Positions 8,706 through 17,465 of a stretch of DNA of 55,950 bases are shown here, piece after piece. The notes under the pieces are model-generated. The model had not been told where the DNA came from. It saw only the letters and a list, made by a program, of their open reading frames with translations, and made no database searches. The stretch spans positions 1 to 55,950 of the forward strand of contig NZ_JAFBID010000034.1 of NCBI RefSeq assembly GCF_016811235.1, written 5' to 3'. How positions within the stretch are numbered: position 1 is the first letter of the stretch; every line of letters begins with the position of its first letter. Position numbers and translations under genes: made by a program. This DNA comes from Microvirga arabica (lineage in GTDB: Bacteria > Pseudomonadota > Alphaproteobacteria > Rhizobiales > Beijerinckiaceae).

Positions 8706-8737
8706 GAGTTCTCCTCGCGCTGAGGCGAGGAGAACTC
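8706..8737. terminator. Perfect 13-bp stem hairpin downstream of resolvase
   Basis: GAGTTCTCCTCGC and GCGAGGAGAACTC pair perfectly around a 6-base loop, followed on the plus strand by TTT. It lies just past the 3' end of the minus-strand resolvase and could terminate transcription from either side. The U-tract is short, so strength is uncertain. Confidence 0.5.
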
Positions 8738-8795
8738 TTTCGGCCGCGGCATCTTCGACCATCCGGTGCGGTCGGCCTCTCCTCGCTGGTGCAGT

Positions 8796-9398
8796 TCAGG
8801 CCCGGTGAGCCGCCAAGGCACGGTAGAGTGTTGCCCGGTTTACACTGAAGGCCTCTGCGATAGCCGTGACAGTCGCTCCAGGCTGCTCAAGCATCTGCAT
8901 GGCAGCTTGCATCTGGGCGTCTGTTAAGGCCTTGGAGCGGCCGAACTTCACCCCCCGCTCCTTGGCGGCTTTGCGCCCGGTGCTCGTGCGTTCTAGGATC
9001 AACGAGCGCTCGAAGTCCGCGATACCGGCCATGACGGTCAGGATCATCCTGCCTGTCGGGCTGCTCGTGTCGGCCCAGGGCTCCGCTAGCGATCGTAACC
9101 CTGCCCCGAGCTCCCGCAGACGCTCAGCGATCTCAAGGAGATCACGGGTACTGCGTGCGAGCCGGTCAAGGCGCGTGACCAGGACAGTATCGCCAGGGCG
9201 CAGATGGTCGAGCATCCGCTCCAATTGGACGCGGTCGCGCTTTGCTCCACTCACCTTCTCTTCGAAGATTCGGGTGCATCCTTCCGCCTTCAAGACAGAA
9301 CGCTGGTTCGCCAGATCCTGGCCGTCGGTACTAACCCGTGCATAGCCAATTAGGTGGCCGCCGGTGATAGAGCCCAGTTCAATGGATTGTCCGTGCAT
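8796..9398 (-). CDS. Tn3-type serine resolvase / invertase
   Basis: A protein of about 200 residues of the resolvase/invertase family. The catalytic domain has YARVSTDGQDLANQ (nucleophile serine in VS), RPGDTVLVTRLDRLARS and GRMILTVMAGIADFER with a following RT-rich segment. A C-terminal helix-turn-helix ends the protein (TAIAEAFSVNRATLYRALA). It would recombine at the res site that overlaps its upstream region. I place the start at ATG 9398, which has GAGG upstream; the frame continues to 9425, but that part overlaps a res repeat. No Tn3 transposase is adjacent; the only one in the window is 43 kb away and has unrelated terminal repeats. Confidence 0.9.
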   Translation of the reverse strand: MHGQSIELGSITGGHLIGYARVSTDGQDLANQRSVLKAEGCTRIFEEKVSGAKRDRVQLERMLDHLRPGDTVLVTRLDRLARSTRDLLEIAERLRELGAGLRSLAEPWADTSSPTGRMILTVMAGIADFERSLILERTSTGRKAAKERGVKFGRSKALTDAQMQAAMQMLEQPGATVTAIAEAFSVNRATLYRALAAHRA

Positions 9399-9412
9399 GT
9401 GCCTCGCCTCGA

Positions 9413-9525
9413 TGTCGCAAAACATGTCGCTTAACTTTGATAAATTGCGACGACTTTTGCAACAAGCCTAACAGGCAATCCACGACAGTGTTCGGGCTGT
9501 CGCAAAACTTAGGGGTTTTGCGACA
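9413..9525. promoter_or_regulatory. res recombination site / resolvase operator
   Basis: The 11-mer TGTCGCAAAAC occurs at 9413, again at 9498, and inverted at 9515 (GTTTTGCGACA, 6-base spacer). A degenerate copy (TTGCGACGACTTTTGCAA) lies at about 9443-9462. Several partly palindromic subsites directly before a resolvase gene are the layout of a Tn3-family res site, which also serves as the operator for the resolvase. Confidence 0.65.
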
Positions 9526-9900
9526 ACTCCCGTCCCGCCAGACTGAACAACACGGTAGTTTGAGGTGCATCCGCGGGCAGGTCCGTACACAGCCACAAAG
9601 CAGGATTTCGATCTACTTCCGCTCCATGCCGGCACAGTCGGGGTTCCTGCGATCCGGCGCGGCAACGACTGGGGTCGCCTGGACGAATGCTTCGATGCTT
9701 TTGAGTAAACTGAGCCTATTGCCAAGCTTAGGATCAGACACATTTCGTGATTGGTGTGCTCCCGTTCATCTCAGGTACGCTACACAACACGTGATCGATT
9801 GCATTATGCGACCAACCTTCAGGGTTGGGATTAGCTTCGACGTTTCGATTGCGCTGCAACGGCCGGGTTTGCAGCTGAGCTGCCGGCACGAGAGGACAGC
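9526..9900. other. Intergenic DNA upstream of the subtilisin gene
   Basis: About 375 bp lie between the res site and the subtilisin start. No gene is supported; open frames here run into the Gly-rich region of the next gene in a wrong frame. The promoter of the protease probably lies here. Confidence 0.4.
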
Positions 9901-12081
9901 ATGGCACGCTGGTGGCGACATACCCTCATTGCGATTGCAGGCCTTGCGGCTGCCTTTCCCCTGCGCATCCAATTCGATCTCGGCCACGGATCGTTTCTGC
10001 CGATCTCCGACGGGTCAGCCCTCGCCAAAGGCGGCGATGGGGGTGGCAATGGCGGGGGGAACGGAAACGATGGTGGAAACGGGAATGGCGGCGGCAATGG
10101 TGGCGGTAGGGGCGACGGTGGCGGGAACGGCAACGGCGGCGGAAACGGAAATGGCGGAGGCAACGCAGGAGGCGGGAACGGTGGTGGCTCAGCCGGAGGG
10201 GGCGCAGGAAACGGCAACAGCGGGAGCAGCGGCAACTCTGACGGTGGGCGTGGTGGCGGGTCTGGAGGTCCTGGCAACGGTGGCGGGAACGGAAACAGCG
10301 GTGGCAATGAGGGTGGTGGAGGTAGCAATGCCGGCGGTCAGGGGAATGCTGGCCGCAACGGGAATGGCAACAACGGTGGGAATGGCAACGGCGGCAGCCA
10401 AGGCAACTCTCACGCCGGTGGTCCTAGCGGCGGCATAGGTGGAGGGGCCACCCGCGGAAACAATGGAAGTGTTGGGAACGCAGGCGGGCTCGGTCGCGGC
10501 AATGGCACGTCGAAAGGTCCTAACGGCAGTTTCGGTGCGGGTAAGGGCAACAACCATGCTCGAGGCAACAGCGGCAAGGAAAGCCCTGGCAATAGCGGGA
10601 AGGCCAATTCCGGCAAGGGAATGAGTGCGACCGCGGGTCCAAGCAGCAGCAAGGGCCATTCAAAGGCCAGCACACCACGTGCGGCAAATGCATCGAGCGG
10701 CCAAAGCCAACAAGCCCATGACAAGGCCCGGGCGAGTTCTGGCATAGCTGCAGCGGGCCGGAGCAAGGCTGCGGCATCCGCTCGGCAGACATCCAGCCGG
10801 GCCAAGGCTGCCGCTCAGGTGCAGGCGGCGAAGACTGCTACCGCGATCCCCGCTCAGCAGACCCGTGCCGTGCCTGTCGTCGCGGAGATCGACCGCCGCC
10901 CCAAACCCCGCCGGTCGTCGCGCTCCATTGTGGCGTCAGGCTTGTCGCAAGTGGATCTGGCCCGGCTGACCGCGCAAGGCTTCCGGATCGAGACCCGGAC
11001 AAAGGGTAGCATCGCGCCCCAGGCGATCAGGCTCCAAGTGCCAAGTGGCCAATCGGTGGCACAGGCCCGGCAACGGGTTCGTCTGATCGACGCTCAGGCG
11101 GCGGTCGACTTCGACCAGTTCTACTATCTTGATGAGAGCACCTCCGCCTGCGTGGGCATCGAGTGCCAGCCCCCCTCGCCCGTGGACTGGGCCTCCCTCG
11201 TGAAGTGGTCAGGATCGAACCCTTTACAATGCGCGCCCTCACCCCTCATTGGGGTGATCGACACGGGCATCAATGTCGATCACGACGCTCTGAAGGACCA
11301 AGCCATCGAGATCGTGGCTCCGCCCGCTCGCCGAACCGTCGCCTCGTTACAGGATCATGGCACGGCCGTGGCGGCTCTTCTCGTCGGCCGGAGCGGAAGC
11401 AGCGCTCCTGGCCTTCTGCCCGGAGCGCGCCTTGTGGCGGTGGATGCTTTCTACCGTGACGGCGGCACCGCCGACCGCACGGACGTGACATCTCTGGTCA
11501 CGGCCATCGAAGCTTTGGCCGAGCGCGGCGTGCGGGTGATCAACATGAGTCTGTCCGGTCCTGCGAACGAGGTCCTTCAGAGGGCCATTGCTGCCGCCCA
11601 GGCCAAGGGCATCGTCATCGTTGCAGCTGCGGGCAACAACGGAGCCGGTGCCGATCCCTCCTATCCGGCCGCCTACCCGGGTGTTGTGGCTGTCACGGCT
11701 GTTGATCACGAGCTGAATGTATACCGCCGCGCCACCCAGGGTCCCTATGTTGATCTTGCAGCCCCCGGCGTGAACGTGTGGGTGGCCTCGGCCGACGGCA
11801 GAGGCTCACTGAGAACCGGAACTTCGTACGCGGTGCCGTTTGTCTCGGCCGCCGCAGGCATGCTTGCAGCCAATCCGGCGTTGGACGCCAAAGCCCTTCA
11901 GACCCGTCTCGAAGCGTACACACGTGATCTTGGCAAGCCGGGGCGGGATCCGGTGTTCGGGTTGGGCCTGATCCAGATGGCGGCATTGTGTGAGCAACCA
12001 GCGGACGCTCCGGCAATCGCAACGGTGTCTGATCAGCCTGCTGCCATACCCGGCAAGGGGCAGACCCTAGACATACCCTGA
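9901..12081 (+). CDS. Secreted S8 (subtilisin) peptidase with Gly/Asn-rich N-terminus
   Basis: A 726-residue protein. It opens with an N-terminal hydrophobic export signal (WWRHTLIAIAGLAAAFP) and a long low-complexity stretch (about 43-225) of GGN/GNG-type repeats. An Ala/Ser/Lys-rich linker follows (to about 330), then a prodomain-like segment (about 340-420: SGLSQVDLARL, RLQVPSGQS) and the peptidase domain. The catalytic triad is visible: D454 in IGVIDTGI, H486 in DHGTAVAA, S642 in GTSYAVPF, plus the oxyanion Asn in AAAGNNG. It should cut proteins outside the cytoplasm. It is convergent with a second Gly-rich secreted protein 80 bp away, which suggests a functional pair. The repeat region may anchor it to the surface or arise by slippage. 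Confidence 0.85.
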   Translation: MARWWRHTLIAIAGLAAAFPLRIQFDLGHGSFLPISDGSALAKGGDGGGNGGGNGNDGGNGNGGGNGGGRGDGGGNGNGGGNGNGGGNAGGGNGGGSAGGGAGNGNSGSSGNSDGGRGGGSGGPGNGGGNGNSGGNEGGGGSNAGGQGNAGRNGNGNNGGNGNGGSQGNSHAGGPSGGIGGGATRGNNGSVGNAGGLGRGNGTSKGPNGSFGAGKGNNHARGNSGKESPGNSGKANSGKGMSATAGPSSSKGHSKASTPRAANASSGQSQQAHDKARASSGIAAAGRSKAAASARQTSSRAKAAAQVQAAKTATAIPAQQTRAVPVVAEIDRRPKPRRSSRSIVASGLSQVDLARLTAQGFRIETRTKGSIAPQAIRLQVPSGQSVAQARQRVRLIDAQAAVDFDQFYYLDESTSACVGIECQPPSPVDWASLVKWSGSNPLQCAPSPLIGVIDTGINVDHDALKDQAIEIVAPPARRTVASLQDHGTAVAALLVGRSGSSAPGLLPGARLVAVDAFYRDGGTADRTDVTSLVTAIEALAERGVRVINMSLSGPANEVLQRAIAAAQAKGIVIVAAAGNNGAGADPSYPAAYPGVVAVTAVDHELNVYRRATQGPYVDLAAPGVNVWVASADGRGSLRTGTSYAVPFVSAAAGMLAANPALDAKALQTRLEAYTRDLGKPGRDPVFGLGLIQMAALCEQPADAPAIATVSDQPAAIPGKGQTLDIP

Positions 12082-12162
12082 TCTTTGAGAAACACCGAAG
12101 CGGGCTAAGTGGGAATCGCAGCAAACTGCCAGAGGACATCGGAGGGCTCTTGCGACGAACCG

Positions 12163-13194
12163 TCAGCGCAAGGCCACAACCACGCCAGCGGCATTGAACC
12201 GACATGAGATCCGCGACCGGCGAACCTGACGCGCGCCCGCGCGGGCATACTCAACCCGCACGTCAAGCGGTGCTGAGAAGCCCCCCTCTCGGGTGCGGTT
12301 CGCTCGCCCCGCGCTCGCGGCGTCCACGCGCACAGCCCCATAGGGCAGTGCGGCCTGCACGATTGACGTTCGACAGATTTGGACAACGTGGCCGGGGATG
12401 CCAGCCCGTGCCACAAGCGGCGCCTCGATGTGGGGTGAGCCTGGTCTGCCAAGGCGCGGCAGCAAAGGCGGGGGCAAAGCCACATCACCGTTGCCGCCCC
12501 TGTCGCTAAGCGCCGTTAAGGCGGACAGAGCATCACGCGCCGCTGTTGGACTGGCGGCTCCGATTGAGCTGGGTGATGGCGCGGGACCTGCGACAGAGGC
12601 TTGTCCGGCGCTTACACTGCTGCTGGCGCCAGCACCTCCACTGGGGCTGCCACCTGCGCCGAGACCGCCTCCGCCTGCCGTGCTCCCTCCCCCGAGGGTG
12701 CCTGACCCAGCGGGAGCGCCGCCACTGCTCTGACCACCACCCCCGAGACCGCCCGCACTGCCATTCCCGCCGCCAGAGGTGCTCCCTTGACCACCACTCC
12801 CTAAGCCGCCGCTGTTGCCTCCGCCCAGACCACCGCCGTTGCCGCTGGCCTGACTGCTTCCGGCTCCGTTGTTGTTTCCGTTGCCCCGCCCCCCACTGCT
12901 TTCGGCCTGACCGCTGTCGCTGTTTCCACTGCCTCGGCCTCCGCTATTGCCGTTGCCTTGACCGTTTTCTCCCCCGTTGCTGCCGCTGCCACCCGAACCA
13001 CCCTCACCTCTTCCGCCCCCATTGGCGTCGCCTCGCCCCCCGCCGTCAGACTTCCCGCCGCCATTCCCGTTACCTTGGCTGCCGCCTCCGCCGTTTTCGC
13101 CGCCTCTGCCGCCATCACCTCCTCCTTTGGAGAGCACGGGTTGAGCGGAAAGCAGTGCAAGCGTGATGATGGACACAAGTGGCAGTCGCAGCAT
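12163..13194 (-). CDS. Gly-rich secreted protein with two-Cys C-terminal domain
   Basis: A 343-residue protein. ATG 13194 follows GGAGGAG and starts a clean signal peptide (LPLVSIITLALLSAQPVLS). Residues about 23-190 are GGN/GSG-type repeats much like those of the facing subtilisin. The last 75 residues form a compact domain: VQICRTS, GAVRVDAASAGR, a central APLDVRVEY, then RISCRF and AGVVVALR. This domain is clearly homologous to the C-terminus of the secreted protein at 33948-34562; the two cysteines are shared and could form a disulfide. Its function is unknown. Convergence with the protease suggests a substrate, inhibitor or surface partner, but that is inference. A start at 13233 is also possible. 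Confidence 0.7.
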   Translation of the reverse strand: MLRLPLVSIITLALLSAQPVLSKGGGDGGRGGENGGGGSQGNGNGGGKSDGGGRGDANGGGRGEGGSGGSGSNGGENGQGNGNSGGRGSGNSDSGQAESSGGRGNGNNNGAGSSQASGNGGGLGGGNSGGLGSGGQGSTSGGGNGSAGGLGGGGQSSGGAPAGSGTLGGGSTAGGGGLGAGGSPSGGAGASSSVSAGQASVAGPAPSPSSIGAASPTAARDALSALTALSDRGGNGDVALPPPLLPRLGRPGSPHIEAPLVARAGIPGHVVQICRTSIVQAALPYGAVRVDAASAGRANRTREGGFSAPLDVRVEYARAGARQVRRSRISCRFNAAGVVVALR

Positions 13195-14008
13195 GGCTCC
13201 TCCAGACGGCAAGACCCGGTACAAGCTGCGCACCGGTTGTCGTGATCTAAGACTGGTTCGATCCGTCCAGACGGCTGCTCTTCTATAACGGCTGCAAGAG
13301 AGGCGGTTGATCAGGCTCTGCGAAGTCGAAGACCCTGATCGGGATCAGCTATAGAAATGCCCTTATCTGCGGGAGCGAACGATCGGGTGCTCAAAACGCC
13401 TACTCGACGATAACAGAGCAGGAGGGTCGGACAGCCTAATTGAACCGTCAAGGCGAAAGCTGTCATATCACCTTTAAGGGTTAGATTAGAGCTGCTCGCA
13501 GTCGCCTGGCTGAGGAACACCGGTGCATACGCGAGCCCATGCGCTTGCTGAGGTTCATGCTTGTGACTTGCAGATCACGTCGGCCGAGTTCGCGGACGCG
13601 CTTGGCCTGATGGCCCCTTTGTTGATCTGCAAGCTGGACGATGAAGCACAGGTGGCGCGGGAGCTGAATGTTGGCTGCAGCGACCCCTGACCCGAGCTTA
13701 GATCAACCGGTCGGTGTTCTGGCGATTGTCTTGCGGCTGACAAGCGTTTCAAGGCAGCGTTGTGTATGCAGAGCCCTTAAGGCCGCCGAGGTCAACACGA
13801 CCGGAAGATCTACTGACCCGAGGACCTCGGCATCGCCACCATCCTTGCTCCGTACCAAGTGGGAAGTCTCCTTCGGGTCAATCCTTCACCTTCCGGCCGC
13901 CCGACGAACGTCGGCTCATGACCGCCGAAGCGGACCATACGCGTACGTCTCAGGAGTGCCATTACCGGACCTTGGCCCAAGGCCGCCTGGGAGGAGCGGC
14001 AAGCATCG
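13195..14008. other. Gene-poor stretch with remnants and a dispersed repeat
   Basis: No intact gene is supported over about 800 bp. It holds a possible helix-turn-helix gene remnant (13523-13690). It also holds a degenerate dispersed-repeat copy (about 13856-13975) that shares TTCGGGTCAAT and the GTGCCA-TACCGGACCTT element with the copy at 38340-38455. Confidence 0.45.
13523..13690 (+). pseudogene. Possible excisionase-type helix-turn-helix remnant
   Basis: A GTG-started frame of 55 residues contains ITSAEFADALGLMAPLLI and KLDDEAQVARELNVG. This pattern resembles the helix-turn-helix of excisionase-family antitoxins (consensus like TTQQAADLLGVSRPTLV), but it stops early and lacks the wing. 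It may be a truncated antitoxin-type gene; no toxin is nearby. Weak support. Confidence 0.25.
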
Positions 14009-14031
14009 TCAGTCCCGTTGCCGCTCCTCCC
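13989..14031. terminator. 14-bp stem hairpin at the end of the HxlR gene
   Basis: GGGAGGAGCGGCAA and TTGCCGCTCCTCCC pair perfectly around a 15-base loop. The right arm is the last coding stretch of the minus-strand HxlR gene, and its stop codon is in the loop. This is a likely transcription terminator for that gene, though it lacks a U-tract. Confidence 0.5.
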
Positions 14032-14404
14032 ACGCACGGGCGATGCGCGGCAGGCTGGCCTCGATCCAATCGGCCAGAACCCGCACCTTCTCAGCCGCCT
14101 CCCGCCCCAGGGGCGTCAGGCTGTACTCCACGTGCGGCGGCACCACGTCGTAGGCGATGCGCTCGACCAAGCCGTCGCCTTCCAGCCATTGCAGTGTCTG
14201 CGCCAGCATGCGCTCGCTCACCCCGCCCACGGCCCGCCGCAGGGCGCTGAAGCGAAGCGTGTCTGCTTCCAACGCGATCAGGACCAGCACGCCCCAGCGG
14301 CTCGTGACGTGCTTGAGCACCTCCCGCGAGGGGCAGGTTGCGGCCATCAGGTTGCCGCGTCGGAGCTGCTGCGACAGCGATGCGGGGTGCTCGTCCGGGC
14401 CCAT
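14009..14404 (-). CDS. HxlR-family transcriptional regulator (QorR/YtfH-like)
   Basis: A 131-residue regulator with the HxlR winged helix: CPSREVLKHVTSRWGVLVLIAL, RFSALRRAVGGVSERMLAQTL, LEGDGLVERIAYDVVPPHVEY, then LTPLGREA. The cysteine in ATCPSRE is the redox-sensing position in QorR/YodB-type members. ATG 14404 has GGAG at proper spacing; ATG 14419 is the alternative. It is divergent from an NmrA/QorB-type reductase gene, the same arrangement as E. coli ytfH/ytfG, so it very probably represses that gene and itself. A palindrome in the shared promoter is the candidate operator. Confidence 0.85.
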   Translation of the reverse strand: MGPDEHPASLSQQLRRGNLMAATCPSREVLKHVTSRWGVLVLIALEADTLRFSALRRAVGGVSERMLAQTLQWLEGDGLVERIAYDVVPPHVEYSLTPLGREAAEKVRVLADWIEASLPRIARAWEERQRD

Positions 14405-14437
14405 GGTGACTTTCTCCATACTAACATTTGTGTGCGT

Positions 14438-14454
14438 ACTTACGGAAAGTAAGT
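14438..14454. promoter_or_regulatory. Palindromic operator between hxlR-type and qorB-type genes
   Basis: ACTTAC and GTAAGT flank a 5-base spacer in the 97-bp divergent intergenic region. HxlR proteins bind as dimers to such ACTTAC/GTAAGT-type palindromes in their own promoters. Position and symmetry support the call; no binding data exist. Confidence 0.55.
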
Positions 14455-14501
14455 GAGGTCTGTATATCACGCGAGTCATCATCCGCAAAGGACACGCACC
14501 C

Positions 14502-15350
14502 ATGACCATTGCCATCACCGGCGCCACCGGACAGCTCGGCCGCCTCGTCATCGACAAGCTCAAGGCCAAGGTACCTGCAAGCGAGATCATCGCGCTGGTG
14601 CGCACCCCCGCAAAGGCTGCCGACCTCGGTGTCGCCGCCCGGGAGGCCGATTACACCAGGCCAGAAACACTCGACCAGGCGCTCGCCGGGGTGGACACGC
14701 TGCTGCTCGTCTCCTCGAACGCGATCGGCCAGCGGGCCGTCCAGCACCGCAACGTCATCGAGGCGGCCAAGCGAGCGGGTGTGAAGCGGATCGTCTATAC
14801 AAGCCTGCTCCGGGCTGACACCACGCCCCTGACCTCCCTGGCGAACGAGCACCGCGCGGCCGAAGCCGACCTGAAAGCATCGGGCATTCCGTTCACGATC
14901 CTGCGCAACGGCTGGTACACCGAGAACTACACCCGATCCGTCGGTGGCGCGGTGGCCGGAGGTGCCTTCATCGGCAGCGCCGGAGACGGCAGGATCTCGT
15001 CGGCCGCACGTGTCGACTACGCGGAAGCCGCCGTCGCCGTGCTGACGGGCGAAGGTCACGAGGGCAGGACGTACGAGCTTGCTGGCGACGATGCCTATAC
15101 GCTCGCAGATCTCGCTGCCGAGATCTCCCGGCAGACCGGCAAGGACATTCCCTACAGGAACCTGCCCGAGGTGGACTATGCGAAGGCTCTCGTGGGGTTC
15201 GGCCTTCCCGAAGGAATGGCCCATCACATTGCCAGCTATGATATCGGCACGGCCCAAGGGGCTCTCTTCGAGGATGGGCGGCAGCTCTCCCGGCTGATCG
15301 GCCGACCGACGACACCACTGTCCGCTGCCGTCGCCGAGGCGCTCCGGTAA
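14502..15350 (+). CDS. NmrA-type NAD(P)H:quinone oxidoreductase (QorB-like)
   Basis: A 282-residue Rossmann-fold protein. The nucleotide-binding GATGQLG motif is at residues 7-13, followed by LVRTPAKA, the VSSNAIGQR segment, and an active-site-like HRAAEADLKASGIPFTILRN stretch typical of the NmrA/SDR atypical family. It matches E. coli QorB (YtfG), which reduces quinones with NADPH, both in layout and in being divergent from an HxlR regulator. The probable role is detoxification of quinones or related electrophiles in the cytoplasm. Start ATG 14502. The next gene (DsbA-like) follows 110 bp downstream on the same strand. Confidence 0.85.
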   Translation: MTIAITGATGQLGRLVIDKLKAKVPASEIIALVRTPAKAADLGVAAREADYTRPETLDQALAGVDTLLLVSSNAIGQRAVQHRNVIEAAKRAGVKRIVYTSLLRADTTPLTSLANEHRAAEADLKASGIPFTILRNGWYTENYTRSVGGAVAGGAFIGSAGDGRISSAARVDYAEAAVAVLTGEGHEGRTYELAGDDAYTLADLAAEISRQTGKDIPYRNLPEVDYAKALVGFGLPEGMAHHIASYDIGTAQGALFEDGRQLSRLIGRPTTPLSAAVAEALR

Positions 15351-15460
15351 CGGCTACCAAGCGGGGGCATGGAGCCCATGCGCACGCCTGGCTGACATTC
15401 CCATTGAAATTGACGTGCGCCGATTCCGGACCAGCGGACGTCGGCCCCGAAGGAGAAACG

Positions 15461-16123
15461 ATGCCCACCAGCCAACCCATTCGCCTGCTGTACCTGTTCG
15501 ACCCGCTGTGCGGGTGGTGCTACGCCGCCGCCCCGGCGGTCGCCGCCATGGCTGAGGAATACGGCCCGGCATTCGAGTTCATGCCCAGCGGTCTGTTTGC
15601 CGGGTCCGGGGCACGCCCGCTCGACGAGGCCATGGCCACGCATGCCTGGACCAACGATCAGCGCATCGCCCAGATGACCGGGCAGGTCTTCTCGGAACTC
15701 TATCGCGTCAACGTCCTGGCCCGGCGCGACCGCCCCTTCGACTCAGGCCCGCTCACCCTGGCGATGACGGCGGTCCGCGTCGTCGATCCTGCCTTGGAGG
15801 CGCAATTCCTGCACCGGGCCCAGGCGGCCCGCTACATCGATGGCCGCGACACCACCGATCCCGCGGTGCTGGCGGAGATCGCATCTGGGCTAGAGACTGG
15901 CTTGGAGAACTTGGCGACCCGGCTGGTGTCAGACGAAGACCTCGCCACTGCGGCGGCCGCTAGGGTCGCGGAATCGCGGCGCCTGCAATCCCGGATCGGT
16001 GTCGCCGGGGTTCCGGCTCTCGTTGTCAGGACCACGGCCGGGGATCACCTGGTGCATGGAGCCGCGCTGTACGGCGGGCGCGAAGCCGTGCTCCCGGCCA
16101 TCGAGGCGGCTGCGGCCGCCTGA
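15461..16123 (+). CDS. DsbA-family thioredoxin-fold protein
   Basis: A 220-residue protein. It starts at ATG 15461 behind AAGGAG and begins with a thioredoxin strand and the redox motif LCGWC (C17 and C20). A helical insertion follows, then the cis-proline segment GVAGVPALVV. There is no signal peptide, so it acts in the cytoplasm, as do FrnE-like and 2-hydroxychromene-isomerase-like relatives. It is probably a disulfide or glutathione-linked oxidoreductase. It follows the QorB-like gene on the same strand and fits a redox-stress block. Confidence 0.8.
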   Translation: MPTSQPIRLLYLFDPLCGWCYAAAPAVAAMAEEYGPAFEFMPSGLFAGSGARPLDEAMATHAWTNDQRIAQMTGQVFSELYRVNVLARRDRPFDSGPLTLAMTAVRVVDPALEAQFLHRAQAARYIDGRDTTDPAVLAEIASGLETGLENLATRLVSDEDLATAAAARVAESRRLQSRIGVAGVPALVVRTTAGDHLVHGAALYGGREAVLPAIEAAAAA

Positions 16124-16417
16124 GGAGAGATGCCGGACGGGAGGCATCTCTGACGGCCGCCATGGCCCGCCAGTTCAGTACAGCGACCTTCTCGATCCGG
16201 TCTGCATCGGAAGACGTGGGTTCGGGAGCGGCCGATCCATTGAATGGCCGCTCCCTGCCAGTCCTCGAAGGCATCGAAGGTCTTCGTCTCCGAGGCGATG
16301 AACCCCCTCTACGTCTAGGGAAGAAGGCGTGAGATGCTCACGCTCGGGTCAGTCGAGATCTGCGAAGACAAGGCCTGTGTGGATCAACATGTCCGGAGCC
16401 TTGTCGAGCAACGTGCC

Positions 16418-17323
16418 TCAAAGCCTCACTGTCTCGCCATCCTTCGGCAGCTTGATCTTGTCCAGGAAGCCTTCCTTGTCGGCAAAGGCTTGCAGAGCCC
16501 CACGGGTGAGGACGCAGTGGTTGACGGCCTCCATGTGGCTGCCGATCAGAAGCGCCTGCGGCGCAGCCTTGTGCACGGCGAGCACGTCCTGCGTCCCCAT
16601 GATCAGGGAGCCGACGCCAAAGACATAGGCGTCGCCACAGTTGAGAACGATGACGTCTGGGCGGTGCGTCCGGATCGCATCGGCCACATCGTCATTCCAG
16701 ACGGTATCGCCCGCGACATAGATCGTCTTGAGGCCTTGGCGCTTGAACGCCACACCGCACACCAGACCGATGTTCTTGCCCATCTTCTCGATGACGGCAG
16801 GGCTGCCATGAACCCCTCTGGTTCGTGCAAGTGTCACGCCCTTGAACTCCGTCGTCGGCGTCAGCACGCGCACATCCTTGAATCCGTCGCCTCGGACCGC
16901 CTTCGCATCGGCCTCGTCCTGAACGAACACCGGGAGCGACTTTGACAGCGCGGCTTTCGCGGCGGCGTCCCAATGATCGTGATGCAAGTGGGTGAGGATC
17001 ACGGCATCAACGTCAACGAGCCCAGCCACATCCATAGGGAGCGGGACCATGGGATTCGTCCTGTCCTGGTTCGGCGTCCGTGGGAAGGCAGGGAATGATC
17101 CCGGGTTGCCAAGCATCGGGTCCACCAGGAACCGGACGCCGCCGTAGTCGATGCGCAGCGTTGCATTGCGCACCTGCGTGAGCTTTGCCTGGTTGCTCGC
17201 ACCGGGGGCCGACCCGGTCGATGCCGCCTGAGCCGCGGCGGAGGAGGCGACGAGTGCCCCTCCAGCCAGGGCAAGTGCCTGTCGGCGCGTGAGCGCGGTA
17301 TTCTTCGTGGTCTCAGCGGTCAT
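16418..17323 (-). CDS. Tat-exported metallo-beta-lactamase-fold hydrolase
   Basis: A 301-residue protein. The N-terminus has a twin-arginine signal (TRRQALALAGGALVASS). The MBL fold shows the zinc motif LTHLHHDHWD, a GVHGSP segment, an AGDTVWND motif and a C-terminal IGSHMEAVNH. It resembles UlaG/YtnP-type hydrolases of the L-ascorbate-lactonase-like group; the substrate is unknown. Start ATG 17323. It is divergent from the GlxA-family regulator gene, which starts 143 bp away and may control it. Confidence 0.8.
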   Translation of the reverse strand: MTAETTKNTALTRRQALALAGGALVASSAAAQAASTGSAPGASNQAKLTQVRNATLRIDYGGVRFLVDPMLGNPGSFPAFPRTPNQDRTNPMVPLPMDVAGLVDVDAVILTHLHHDHWDAAAKAALSKSLPVFVQDEADAKAVRGDGFKDVRVLTPTTEFKGVTLARTRGVHGSPAVIEKMGKNIGLVCGVAFKRQGLKTIYVAGDTVWNDDVADAIRTHRPDVIVLNCGDAYVFGVGSLIMGTQDVLAVHKAAPQALLIGSHMEAVNHCVLTRGALQAFADKEGFLDKIKLPKDGETVRL

Positions 17324-17465
17324 GCATCGTTCCTTGTCAATGGGAGGTCCGGTCCTGGCGAACAGGTGGGCCTGGAAGGCGCCTGCGCCTGACGAGCCTC
17401 TTGGATAGCGCGGCATCCGATGCGATATGAGTGGCGGAACCGACAAATTTCAGGGTGAGATCGAC

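Noticed and set aside
10040..10420. Short tandem repeats suggesting a CRISPR or satellite array
   Set aside because: The repeats are GGN-type codons in frame with the peptidase gene; there are no uniform repeats with unique spacers. No CRISPR array was seen in the window.
9437..10438. 333-residue plus-strand reading frame overlapping the subtilisin start
   Set aside because: It is an out-of-frame reading of the GGN repeat region; the composition is an artefact and there is no start signal.
12546..13166. 206-residue plus-strand frame rich in Arg, Cys and His
   Set aside because: It is antisense to the Gly-rich repeats of the minus-strand secreted protein; open only because of repeat composition.
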